Shown: one piece after another, positions 36,401 to 50,100 of the stretch
How the letters are laid out: every line of letters begins with the position of its first letter
Position numbering within the stretch: the first letter of the stretch is position 1
Assembly (NCBI GenBank): GCA_023238725.1
Contig: CM041531.1
Coordinates: 21,621,643 to 21,685,642 of the forward strand
Source of the DNA: Scortum barcoo
Taxonomy: Eukaryota; Chordata; Actinopteri; Centrarchiformes; Terapontidae
Length of the DNA stretch: 64,000 nt
Direction: 5' to 3'
Position numbers and translations under genes: made by a program
Notes under the pieces: model-generated
What the model was told of the DNA's origin: nothing
The model's database searches: none
Seen by the model: only the letters and a program-made list of their open reading frames with translations

Positions 36401-39400
36401 TTCAGGTCTTGCGACTCACTTGTAGAAGGCCTGATTCTCAACTCCACACTTCCACAGATGCTTACAGGCCTCAGGTGTAGGTGCAAAGTACGTCAGTATG
36501 ATCTTTTTATCCTGTAACAAGTCCAGTAAAGTAACTTGTACATATGTTATGATTTTAAGGACAATTTAATTATGTGAAGAGAAAATGTCCTCTTAGATTT
36601 ACTGAACTGATAGCTACAGAACCTTAAGACTGATCAGCCACATCAGCCCAAACCTCTCTTTTGTCTACTAGACGCCATGGCTAACACACATTTTCGTCTA
36701 ATCATGCCCGTTTTCTCAAGATTAAGGATAGATCACACTGGGTCTTAAGTAGCAGTGTCACCATGCATAAAACACAGCACCACTCACAAGATCCTGACAT
36801 CCACAGCGTGTTTTAATAATGCATACACATACCTCTTTCTGATTTGCATATATATGGAATGTCTTTGCCTCAAACTTGAGCTTAGTCACCTCATCCCTGA
36901 AGCACAGGGAAAGACAGAACCAAAGGACAGACAGAGAGGGAAATTATGACAAATGGAAACAGAAGAAGACAAAGTGAAAGCAAAATAAATAAAGAAGAAT
37001 AAATGACAGAACGTGAGAGAGAGATGGAGGGAACAACAGAGACAGAAGGGAGAGACAGAAATGGATAAAGGTGGTAAAATATTAATTGTGACTAGAGGAA
37101 AATTAATAAGGCCAATAGTGTTTCATTTCTCTGTGTGTAAAAGTCTAGACACATTGATTTTAGTTACAGAAAATGACAGGAATAAGCTGCAAGACATTAA
37201 AAAAACAAACAACACAACTCCAAACAACTCTGAAAACTTGCAGCTTCACAGCTGGTTGACTGTCTGTCTGGAAAGGTTACTAATGTCCTCTTGTACGGAT
37301 CACAGCTTACTTTTTTGTTTCTTTAGGACTCCTTTGCCTCAAACTTTGCTACATTTGCAGATAAATGAAAAGGTTGTTCCTAGTTGTATGTACACACTAT
37401 GGACATTTTAAACAATGGTGGCAAACAAAACTGGGAGTCCATCATTTCAGCTGAAAGCTGCTCACCAAGAGAACACAACTCCAAGAGGCTTTCACAGGAA
37501 AAATACAGTATGTCGGACATAGTAGTTCAAATTATCATGGCTCAAAGAGTAGTGAATGTATGTGGTGATCTGGACATTTTCATAATAGTCCTAAGGCATC
37601 ATAGGACCTGCTGTAACAACACTACACATTATGCCACATCATACCAAAGCACTGTACTGTCCTTGGTGGACTGAAGCACAAAAGCTTCATAATTTTAGTT
37701 GAATCTTGTGTTTGAGTTTTATGGCTCAGAATCAAAATATTCCAATTAAAATCATTCTCTCAAGACAAATTTACTGCACTCATTTTCAACACAATTTTAA
37801 ATTGTATGCAGACACTAAATCTTTTTTTCTGTTATTTTCTCATAAAGGTGAACAGAAGGCATTTGGAATTAATTTAAAGGGTTTATTGTATTATTACACT
37901 TAATCCCTGCAGGAGTAAGAATCTAAATAGAGAAGACAATGAACCAAATGTTTGAAACAACAATGGTTTGTATTCAGAAGACTTGGATTTATGCCATGTA
38001 AGCTTTTTGGAGTATTTTTTCTTTTCCCTTTGCTGGCACCTTAAACAACACATTCTGAAGCATTTCTGTTATTTTTTACAAAAGTGTAGCAATGTTGTAC
38101 TAGATCACACGCTGTGTGTTATGTCGCTATAAAAACTTGGACTAGAAAGTTTAGCAGCTTGTTGAGTTTTCTGGCACTTCTACTTTGTGCAAGCTGTTAA
38201 GGGTGTATATTCACAAAAGTTTATTCCATCTCATTGCTGGTTGAAAGTTTTATTTATGTCTTGCAGTGGTCCATATGTAGATTTTGGAATGAACTTTTTC
38301 CACACAGACATACACACATGCTGTGACCTTTATTTAAATATTATTTGGTTATAACTGTCCGTATGTACTCACCATTTGAGGAAATGGATCCTCCTGTTTC
38401 CTTGCAGCACAGTGAATCCAAAAGGCGTAAAAGCAAGAAAAGCTGGGTTGCCAGACACATCCTGGCACGCACACAAACCCATGTGTTTTTGTTATTGTAG
38501 AATCAAAATTTTAAATGACACTGAGATATTTTCTTGCACATTTCCTACATTGATAAAGGACACTTCAAGAAAATGTATAACAAATGTATTTTACCATTTA
38601 CTTTATCTTTAATCTAACATTTACTAAAAAGAAACTCCACACAAAATGACTAATTTAGACTCATAAAAGCACACGTGCATAATTATGGAATACACTTGTT
38701 TTGTAAAGACCACCTTGCATGGATGAGGGTCCACTCCGTATGTCTCCAGCATCTGAGCCTTCTGGAGGAAGTTGAGCTCTGACGTTTCAGGAGTCTGCCC
38801 TCTGGGAGAGTAAAAAAAAAACAATGCAGTTAACTGGCTTCTGTCACGGCCATCTGTCAACTCAGAGGACATCGCTTGATTGAAAGCTTGTGTTAAATTT
38901 TGATAGATTAGCGGAAACCTAAATGATTTTTAGCAGTAAATCAGAATTCTGGATGTGAACCCTTGACATTACAAGTGTAAAGCATGTGGTTTATTGATGA
39001 GAGTGTCCAAAGGATTTACTGCAGTATGTCCTTTGCAAATACAGCCCATCTGTTATGTTTTTGATAGAAAGATGTAACGTAACCCAGAGAGATGATGTGG
39101 GAGTAACGGGATGAAATGAATGAGTAAAAAGTTTTCATGTGTTACAGAAAAAACTATCCTGCCAAAGAAGCATGTGACTATCTATTTACTCTTCATCAGT
39201 ACTCATTTAGGAAACCAGAGAAAAAACTTATAGCTAAACTTATAGAAATTAACTTATAGCTAATTTCTTTTGTTAGAATTGCTGTTCTCATCCACTGCAG
39301 TGTTTATCTGCCAGGAAAGAATTGAACAAGTTATCTTCGTTATCGTCGAATGGTTTGTCGGACAAATTTAGCCACAGTGGACATGGCTGATCCTACTTGT

Positions 39401-42400
39401 TCAAGGTCAGAGACTAAAGCAGTAACTAATCACCTTGCAGCTGTTGTATTCAGGGTACTGGCCAAAAGAAATGAAGGATTAAAAAGGATCCTCACTGAGA
39501 CTGGTGCATGAGTAGAATTAGTCTTAGTCAAACACGCTGGCTCAAGTGGAGAATATACTGTCACTCTTCACTTCCACTCTGGTAATGCGAATGACCCTGA
39601 TTTTATTCCATTATCCCTTTGCCACATCAAGAGTCCTTGAATCTTGCCACATTACTCTCTGTCAAACATAGGAGCAAATTTATGCAAGCACGGGCATCAC
39701 CCACCATGCTATCATTTTAAATTCTGCCAGCACTTTTCCTAAGATGGTTTCTGGTACAATTTCTTCCTGTGCTGATGCTCAGCTATTAAACAAGGAGGAT
39801 GGAATGAGCAATAGAGGGCAGTGTAGGATCAAATCTCCACCCAATGCCTGTGAACCTGGGCTCTAGAAGAAGGAGATGAAAACAAGGCCAGAGAAAAATG
39901 TAAAGGTTATACAAACAAGGCTGATTCAATGGAATCAAACAAAGGTCACACATTATAGTCTTAGATCTGTGAGTGCTGGAGGACTGAGATTTGAATACAG
40001 TGGTTTGGATGATTAGGAGGTTAGCAATACTGAGCAGCGTTACCGTGTGTTACCGTTATTATATATCACACAAGTTTCTTCTTTGAAAGGGCTTCAGATG
40101 CTAAAGGAGGGAAATTCCCAGATGCTCACACTACCTGCTGTGACCTTGGTCTGCACTGTCTGGCATCCCTCTACTTTGAGATACAAACAATGCACCTGGG
40201 GGGCCATAAAATAACTAACAAACACAGGTGGCCAGTGTTAGCCAACACCACCAGTCTTGGGGGCCAGGTAGGGCTGCTTTTGCTGAGTATACCGCTCACA
40301 TACCAATACTTCTATGAAAGTGCAAAAACATTGACCAAGAGAGGTGCAAAGTGTCTCACACTATGTAGAGGATTGAGCGGGGCCTTACTCCTCCACCTCT
40401 GGCCTGTCCAGCACGCTAGTCATCACTGGCTGTATGTGGGAGTGAGAATAACATCCAACATCCCCAACATTACAACTGACAGCCCCTGTTCACCAAAAAG
40501 TCTAAAGGGGCTTAAGAGATCACAGACTTGGAAAACAACCCAGAAACAAGAAAAAGTGTGAACAACGATCAAGTTGTGTGAACTGTACCCAATCTCATTT
40601 AACTGTCAGCACCACTAATGGGAACAAACTCAAATTTAGGAGACCATTAATGGTTGCCCAAGCACTGGCTACTGGCCAATGTTTGACCAAAGCTGACCAA
40701 ATACTAAAATCTGGAGGAAGCTGATTGGTGTGTTCGATGACCAGTCTGACTGAGCTGGAAAAAAACATGGCAGTGCTTTGTCAGGTGGAAGTGGGAAGGC
40801 AACACTATACAGTCAGTTTAAGGACAAAGCCTGTTGAACACACACACAAACAAAATCAACAAAAGTGAATACTCAGCACATCCAGTGGCTATGGAATTTC
40901 AAACCTATAGCTCTGCATATCTTGTCAGATTATTTACTTACAGATTGTGCTCTGAATGTGAGATGTCCTTTTGGTCGGAATGCATAAAAAAATAATTTTA
41001 CTGTTTGTGAAGACTTCATACAATCTCGCTACTGTTTATTTGTGACAGGTAAAATGTGTATGTAATATTTTTTAAGGTGGTCTTTGCAAATAATTACAAA
41101 ACTCAGTACACAGTATGGTCCTCTTCATCACTGCTTTTGATTCAGGAACCTTGCATCCCACAATAATGGAAAGTTAGGAATACACTACAAGTCAAAACAG
41201 TTTCATCAGTGTTTCCTCCTTAATGAAAGTTAACATGTTCTCTCAAGTGTAACTGCATGTTGCCTGTGGAAAGCGATCACAGCATTGTTCATTTTAGTTT
41301 CCTCGGACTGACCTATGAATTTAAGATGTACTATGAGTGTGTAGGACCAACAGTTAGGAGGGCTTCAGTGATGCCTGAACCACTGCAGTAAAGGAGCACA
41401 CAGGTACACAGGGACAGGTGTCTACTCACATCAACTCAGTCTTGTGGATCTCAGCAATTCGCCGCTCCAGCTTCTCTGAGTGCTTGGGGAAGAACTGGAA
41501 CTTGGAGCTGTAGCCCTCCGGGTGTTTCCCGGGGTCATAGTCTCCAATTTCAGCTAGAAAATGATTAAAGAGCCGCTTGTGTCATTTCAAATGTTACTGT
41601 CTTTCAAAATATCATAGTTATCACTGACTGTAGGTACCAGAAATAGTACAAAATAAAATGGACGCAAGATGATGAGCAGGGGATTTGCAGGATAAATAAA
41701 AAGTAACTGCAATCTTTTACTACTCTTTTGGCCAGACACTTAATTCTAATAAACTGGAAATCCAAGACACCTCCCTCTCATACCCGCTGGTTGAGGGATG
41801 TTCTCTACTTTTCAAAACCTGGAAAAGATCCGACTTTCTCGTAGCAGTTTGTCCTCTAATTTTTATGAAATTTGGGGCCCCTTCTTTCAATTTTTTAAAA
41901 AGATTAAACTCTCTCATAGTGAGTTGGCTGATGTAACATAGGTTGGAACTTTATTTTTCTTCCTCTCTTTACTGTCCCTTAAGTGATGGGGGTGTTGGGC
42001 TGAAGAGCTGGTCCACCGTTCCTCAGGCGGGACAGAATCTGCATTGTTTCTCCTGTATCCAAGGTTGGACAATTGGTCGGAGCCTCCTTTCCAGCACCCT
42101 AGAGTAAACTTTCCTAGGGAGGCTGAGCAGTGTCATACCCTGATAATTGGTGTACATGTTCCGGTCCCCCTTTTTAAAAATGGGGACCAACACCACCCTC
42201 TACCACTCCACAGACACAGTCCCAGACGGACGTCTGTGTGCAACCCTAAAGAGGCGTGTCAGCCATAACAGCCCCACAGTGTCCAGAGCCTTCAGCATTT
42301 CCGGGCGAATCTCATACACACTTGGCGCTTCTGACTACCTGAGTGACCTTGCCACGGATATGGGTGAGCCCTCCCCTGGATCCTCCAGCTCGGCCTCCTC

Positions 42401-44090
42401 CATGGAGGACATTCCCACCGGCCTCAAAGTGCTCCTTCCACCGCCCGACAATGTCACCAGTTCAGGTCAGCAGTTCTCCTCCCTTGCTGAAAACAGCTTG
42501 GTACAAGACCTTCTTTTCCCTCATGAGTCGTTGGCGGTTTACCAGAACTTCCTTGAGGCCAACTGAAAGTCCTTCTCCATAGCCTCTCCAAACTCCTCCC
42601 ACACTCAGGATTTTGCTTCAGTGACCACCGAAGCTGCAGTCCTCCTGCACTTCCGGTACCCATTGGCCACTTCAAGAGACCCCTGAGCCAACCAGGCCTG
42701 AAAGTTCTTATAATCAAATGTATTACATTTTATCTTTGTACTGAATCACTATACCAAGGGCATGTTGCCACATTAATCTTTGCATGTTGTCCCAAAACAG
42801 AGTCAACACCGCAGTGAGTGTGTTCAAAGATAATGACTCAGCATACAGACACTAAAAAGGAAAAAACCCACAGAAAAATGTGCAGAGTACAAAAGGCAAA
42901 GACCAGAAAAAGCCAAGGTTGTGAATTCACCTGTACACAAAAAAAAATTCAATGAATGTGCACACTGAAAAAGCCAGGGCTGATTAGCAGCTCCAACACT
43001 CAGATCTCACACTGACAAAAGAGCCATGATACTTAAAAGACTTTCATACCAGCTGACAGTGAGTCACAAGGATTGATGTGAGGAACAGCCACACTACTTT
43101 AGACCCATATCTTATTCTTACCATCTATAGGCCAGACAATTGAAGAACATACTGTACACAAGTACATCAATAATTTGTGTAGACCAATGAATTGTCTATT
43201 TTATCTTAAACAGAAGTCCTTGCCAATTCAAACAACACCTGACAGGTATTTCTGCATGCAGCAAGCCTCAGCAACATATTTTACTAACCACTGACATCAC
43301 ATTACAGACGGTGGAGGAACTTCATGGAAAGTTTGGCTTCTTTCCACTCTCTGGGGAGCACAGTATTGCTCCGGCAGCCATTGCTGTTGAAAACTGCATT
43401 TTAGACTTTCCAGTTTATGCGGTGAAGAGACATTATGGATTCACATTTTCTGACATATGTCGAAGAGTGCTTATTATGAGCCAGAGACACCTGGTGAAGA
43501 AATGCTTTACAGAAAGGGAAAGGCTCAGGCAGCGACTGATCTGGTGAGACAAAATGGAAAAGAATGAGTCAAACTGAGCTACTGCAGCAGTTCAACCACA
43601 CACACCCTCACATAGTCTCTGAATATTTTTTCTCCATGACCTTTAATTCAGTAAGTTCATTCCCCTGTCCACAGAAAGTCTACCTCTCATTATATGTTTA
43701 TTACCAATCCTTTTACGTAAACCATCCCTCTTCCCTAACACTACTGTCTATACATCATGAAGTACTAAGGTTTTAACCAAATTATCTTACGGTACAAATA
43801 AACTGATACATAACTGTATAGATAAACAAAAAGAGTTAGTATCAGCCATTGCCACACAGAGACACAAGGACATTTAGATTCAGGATTGGCTGAGAAAAGG
43901 CTGGCAGGAGAACTGCTCCTCAGTGCATATCAGCTCTCTGCATGTTGATAAGCCTGACACCCAAAGGAGCCTGTCAAACAGAAACCCGGCATCTTCCAAA
44001 ATGATGAACTTTCTTACCAAATGGGTCACATTTCTTTTTATGAAGGAAGCATACTGTTACGTCCCGAGTGCCGTGAAGTGTGGGGTTTCT

Positions 44091-44143
<53 letters not shown>

Positions 44144-47100
44144 CTCCAGGTTCTGCCCTCCCCTGCTGTGCAGCTGGTGGATTGAGAGCACCTGCCTCCA
44201 CTTGCTCATCAGGGCTGGCGTACAAAAGAGGCTGCCGACGGCCCTTTGGTCCTTCCCTTTCTTCCTGATTGGTAGTGTGGCCATGTTGGTCTGATTGTGA
44301 CAGACATGATTGTGAGCGTGTTGTACTGTGCAAGGTTGGCTTTGTGAATCCCTTTTGGGGGAGGTGTGCTACCTTTTGGTTTATCATTTTGTGCCTTTTC
44401 CGTGTTTAATTATTTTCTTTTGGTTACTCAGCTTTTACCGTATATAAAGCTTGCTTTCTGTTCTGTGACCTGAGTTGTACTTTAGTGAATTTGAGTTCAG
44501 TTTTTCAATAAATCTCTGTTTGGTTTACTACCTCAGTTCCTCTTTCCTTTTTCCCCAGGTTAATTTTTTTAGTGTTACTCCCCTCATCCTCTGGACCCAA
44601 CTGGGGAACGTAGCAATACTTTTTAAATGAATCCGCTGAATATTCTAAGCAATGACTGTGTGTGTGAATAGTTTTTTATGGTGCTTCAGGTTATTCAAAT
44701 TTTAATTTTCCATTCAAGGTAAGAACAACAAATTCAGATTCTCAAGGTCTCCATCAAATAAAGACAAGAGCAGTATGAGCCTTCAACCTCTGAACACACT
44801 CTTCTGTCTGCACATTTGTACACACCCACACACTGAAGTACATATATGGCAGAACAGATGCATACACACATGAAACACAGCTGGCAAGTGTTTATCAACA
44901 AGCCAGGGTCATATGGAAATCATATAGACTATACAGAAGGTCACAAACATTGACACACCTCTGTCAGAGAAAGTATGGTAATCTATTTACAGGTGAGGTT
45001 TGGGCCGATGATTCAAACATGTGGGTCACGAATGTGGAGACTGAGGGCAGTCAACACTGAACTTAAATCCTGGAATTTCCCCTCAAAACACTGAGATCAT
45101 TTAGTGGCTCAATGCCACAGTCAGACAACACCATAACACTGCTGGGCTTCCTGGTTAAGGTTGCAATGTCTAATGAAAAGACATCTGTGCTTGTTTGAGA
45201 GTTTGATTTCAATGATAAAAGGTACAGTAGTCTGGTTGAAGGTTTTGCAGCATTTCTTGTACTTGTAATGATGACTCCGTTTTTTTGTCATACCTTGTAA
45301 TATGTAGGCAGCCAACATAGCAGCATCTGATGTCTTGCACAGGAGGCGACCATGATAGAGATCCCTCTTAACCTGCAGGAAGACGAGATATCTGTGGAGC
45401 GGAACACAGAGAAACTGATTTGGGTCATTATTTATATGAGATTAGTGTTGATAAATCCTTTTGGAAGGAATTGAGAAAAATCATATAAATGGTGGATGTT
45501 TACAGATTAAAGTCGGAAGCCATTGCAAAGTCAGGGAATCACCAAAGTCATTAGCATTCATTCTTTGAACATCATGATTGCGTGTACCAAATATTGTGCA
45601 ACTCCATCCAATAGATGCTGAATTGAGCTCATGGTGGCACTACAGGAAAAAGTCAGGAGATCACCAAAAGTCAGTAGGATTCATCCTCTGGGAACCATGA
45701 ATGTAGTGGTGTAATCCATCCTGTGTTGATGAGATATTCCAGCCTGGACCAAAGAGGAGGACTGACCAGATGATCGACCGACTGACAGACCGACATTGCC
45801 ATCACTAGAGCGATGCCCTTAGCATGGTCAAAAATATAATGACAAAATTGTGAGCATATATATAAAGAGGTCACTGGGCAAAATGCTGTTCTTAGAAACA
45901 ACAACAAAAACACTATAATGTTATGTACAATAATGAGGCCGGTTAGTTTTAGATGTGGTTACATGCAATACACACAGTAAATATAAAATAAATTTAGCAA
46001 TAGGGACGACCCCATTACTTCAGGGCCCTTTCACAACCCATTTATAATTAATCTATTATTACAATTTACAAGAAATGAAATGAATGCACAATTGGCAATC
46101 CAGTGTTTCAACTGTTACATTAGACCTAGAACATGTAGCTTACCTTGAGGCAGAACTCAAGCTAAAGCATAATCATTTGGAGAATTGACAATGATTTAAA
46201 GTATGACTGCTGGTTCACGCTGGGGTCCACTGGGAACAACTCAATTTTCTGGTCTCGTCCACAACATTCAGAAATTACTCATATGTCGGTTTTCCAGCCT
46301 GGCATTCATTTCAAACGCCGGTGAGTCGGCCTCTCTCCAAGCAGCAAAGCAATAAATAGTTTCGTAATAATAAGCATTGCTGTGAAGAATGTCAGAGCAG
46401 AGTTGGGATATATATCAAGCCTTTTTACATTACAGAATGCTCAACTTATTACCTGATGATATCACGTTTCTATAATGAAAGTTATATAGTGTCTTATTTG
46501 TATGTTATTGTCAGTGAGTGGCTAAGCATAGTTTATTCCATACAGTGTGTTTATGGTCAGCTAAGCACCTTGCAGCCAGCACCCTGACTTGTGAAGCTGC
46601 ACCTCTGTAGGGGAAATGTGGATCCTTGGGGTCGATTGGTCAAATTTGCCATGTCACTCAGGAATCTTGCCACCACCATGTTTTGAAATGGCATAATTAA
46701 AAGCTAAATGCAACATGAAAATCTGTGAAAAACATTGCTACCTTTTATGTTTTTGCTCATCTACAATATATCTGTGTGCTTGTGATAGCTTCCAGACAGA
46801 GCAGATGGCGGAGGATGGTGGAGCTCTCCCTTGCCGGCGTTCTGCTCAATCAAGAAGAGCTGGATTGTGAATAAGAGATTTCACTGCGTGGCAACCAGTC
46901 GAGGGATGTGATTTACAGGGATCTGTGCGCTCGGCAGCTCTCTGGCTCACTCCTCACAGCAGTTTGTTCAGCTGTCAAGGATGCCACACACAGTATAGTG
47001 GTGGCGAGGAGCTTCATGACACTGCAGCTTAGAAAAATGGGGAATATTCAAATGCTCCGGCACACAGACTCACTGTTAGCAATTACTTTTTTTTTTAAAG

Positions 47101-50100
47101 GAAATTGAGTTGCAATACAAACTAGGAAATAGTGCAAATATAAACAAATAAAGTATATTGATTGTCAGTAAGGTGCAAAAACAAATGTACACAGTGTCAG
47201 AAACTGAACGGACTAATGATAAGGTGCAAATCCAAATAATATCTGTGCAATGCCAGGAGTAACTAGTTAATGGTAAGGCTTTAATAAATAAACAGGTTAA
47301 ATTGGCTAAACAGTAATGTAACAGTGGAAAAGCAATCCAAAACATACAAAACACCACAACACTAAAATGCAAACTGGTTAACTCGTGGTGAAAATGGTGA
47401 AAAAGGACAACAGCTGGCAAACGGTAAGGCGCAGGTCCATATTTACAAAATGACAATATATATATCACAAAAATAAAAAATGTTGAATGCTCTGTTGAGC
47501 TCAGGATACTGTTAAATTTATAATTAAACTTGTGGTTTTTCATTACCTGCACTGCAACATGAATTCTCTACAATTAAGATTAAGATTTAAAATACTGTAT
47601 TTCATCATTTGTAAAATGGTCATTGTCACCCAATAACGAAGAAAGCAAACTGAAAACATATTTACATATTTTCCCATAAAAAGCTGTTTAAGGATTCTCA
47701 ACTCATACAAAAGCAAAATTATTCTTTAAAACCTCCACTAAGCTGCAGTGCCCTTATTCATTTGTCAGTTATCTTGCTGGCTGCAGAGGCACGGAGTAGT
47801 AACAGTAAAATATGAGAATAATTTTGATCTGATTTTATGAGACAAGGAAGTTAATAGAAAGGCAGGAGATAGAGACATTCCCTTTGGTTCAATAAAAGCA
47901 GTCTCCAGTTTGCTCGGTGTCAGCATTTCTACATTGCAGTTATGACTTCCAAAAAATAGACATGTGTAATGTACTTTTTCCTGGTTGAGAATAAGAAGCT
48001 TGTTGATGGGTCACCTGTGTTAGATTTCTTTTTTAGAATAGACATCAGTTTTTTTCTCATTATATTTGCAGCCTCTGGTGAGTGGTCAAACAAACCAACA
48101 GGAAACTACAATGAATAACCAGAGCTGCAATACCAAAGGAGAAGCAATGTCCAAAGCATTTGTAAGGATGTTCTGGTTGTCTGTGGAAAGGTTTGTCAAA
48201 ATATTTTGTTATTACATGTTTGATTCAGAAAACTGTGACCCCCTTAGAAAATGCTGGTGCCCGTTCCACCAAACTTGCATCATGCACAAGCTACCTCTAT
48301 ATACACTGACATCATGTGCACACCCTCTTTACTCCTTATGGCTGAATGAAATGGCTGCATGACATGATGACACAGTGCACACTGCTGACACACATGGTTA
48401 ATTAAGCCTTCATTAGAGGAGAACTCCTTTAATAGAGGTTTATGTTTACAGGTGTTGGGGAGAACTACTGCGTGTGTGAAAAAGTTTTATAAAGTCTTTT
48501 GTGTCTCCAGAGAGAGCTGTGTATAAAGTAAAAAAAAAGGTTGGTTCTGAAGACTACAAGTTTGAAGATGAAACAAATCTGTTGTTGCATTATGGGTAAT
48601 GTTGGTGCCAGCTTTTGAGCAATGCCCCTGTTTTTAGATTTACATTAAATGAGTTGGAAAGCACAATAAATCACATGGCACGGCATAAACATGTCACACA
48701 TCTCACTTTCCATCCATCCATCCCCCAGCCCCACTCCTTCCACCTGCTGCCCACAAAGCTATCTTGAGAGCTTACCTGGTGATTTCCTCTTTTAGGGCAG
48801 CGGGGTCAGGTGGGTAAAACTTGACACGCAAACACATGGTGAATGGAGGCTGGGCTGCGGAGGAGAGACCACATTTCAAATCTACTGCCATGCCATGTAT
48901 TTGCGTGTTTGTCTTTTCTTGCATGATTTACCTGACGGTTTATTAATAAATTAAGAAACATATCAGGCATGTTAAACAAAATACTCACATTTCATTTGTT
49001 TGGATATTGACTTTGTAAACTCCAACCAATGCTGAAAGGGAGAGAAAGAGAAGTAAAGACATGCACTTTGGCCACTGAATCTTTAGCTGCTAAACTGCCA
49101 GTGTTGGGTCTGATTGCTCAGCAGCTGAGCGTGATGACTTGTAATCTACAGCTGGAGGGCACAGTAGAATTACTCTTTGCCTTCTGTTTATTTAGACCCC
49201 CTCCAACACAGTCGCCATGCAGGGAGGAGATGAAAGAAAACTGTTTGGAAGATGATCAGGAGAGTGTCGTCAGTGCTAAACATCACAAGGAGAAAATGGT
49301 TCTAATCAGTGAGATGATCACACGCTGACAATAATGGGGCACTGCGTCACAGTAAACTAACTGTAATCCTTCTACAGTATGTTAGCTTTTAATTACTAAC
49401 TTTCACACATTCACATTTTTTTAAATGTCTCTCAGCTTGTCAACGCCTAGAGAGAATCTGCAGAGTGCCCATTCTCAAGCCTGGAAAGCATTTGTAATCC
49501 CCCTGACAGTTCAAAAGGGATCTATTAACAAATACTTGGTTCAAGCCCAGCAAATTTACCAAGGTCTGTGTTAATTTCTGTAATTGATATTCTTATTAAT
49601 CAAAGGGGCTGGCCTTTTGCCACCAAGCATATTTGACCTAAAGGCCTTCCTACCAGTCCTGAATATTCATGTGGAGAAAAAAAAAAGACCACTAGACCAG
49701 GACAACCTGGCACTTTTACCTAACAACATTTTAAAATGATCCATTATTGCCTGTGAGAGTTAATTGATAATCTGTCAGTGATCTGCAGACTACAAAAAGA
49801 CTGACTGGGACAAAGTACAGATCAGCAGCAGAGCTTCCTCCTTAAGAAAAGTGGCTACAGAGGACTTATCCTTGCATCAGCTTCACAGGGTTTGCCTGGA
49901 CCTTTTAAGATTTACATTTGAATAATGTTATCATGCTCAAAAAACAGCCTAGCCTGTTAAATACAATGCTTACATAAAATGTACTTTGGAGGATGAGAGA
50001 TTTGATGCGTGCACCAATTATTGGCTGGTTCAAAGAAGCAAATATGTAGTTAGTGTGAATAGTTTTTAATCCAACTGGACAAATGACTAATTTGATGAAA

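Noticed and set aside
40190..40561. 123-codon plus-strand open frame in a frmd5 intron
   Set aside because: No recognisable motif, no Kozak or splice support and antisense to the host gene; considered chance.
43311..43547. 78-codon frame preceded by an acceptor-like CATTACAG
   Set aside because: It would be a plus-strand exon with no partner exons or known family; not supported.
43923..44387. Open frames with Ser-Leu or Arg-Glu repeats on both strands
   Set aside because: Produced by the (CT)24 microsatellite inside the solo LTR.
47076..47552. 158-codon minus-strand open frame with membrane-like composition
   Set aside because: AT-rich sequence gives Phe/Ile/Leu/Tyr by chance. No domain, no splice logic and no match to neighbours; the region is repetitive with GTGCAAA-like words.
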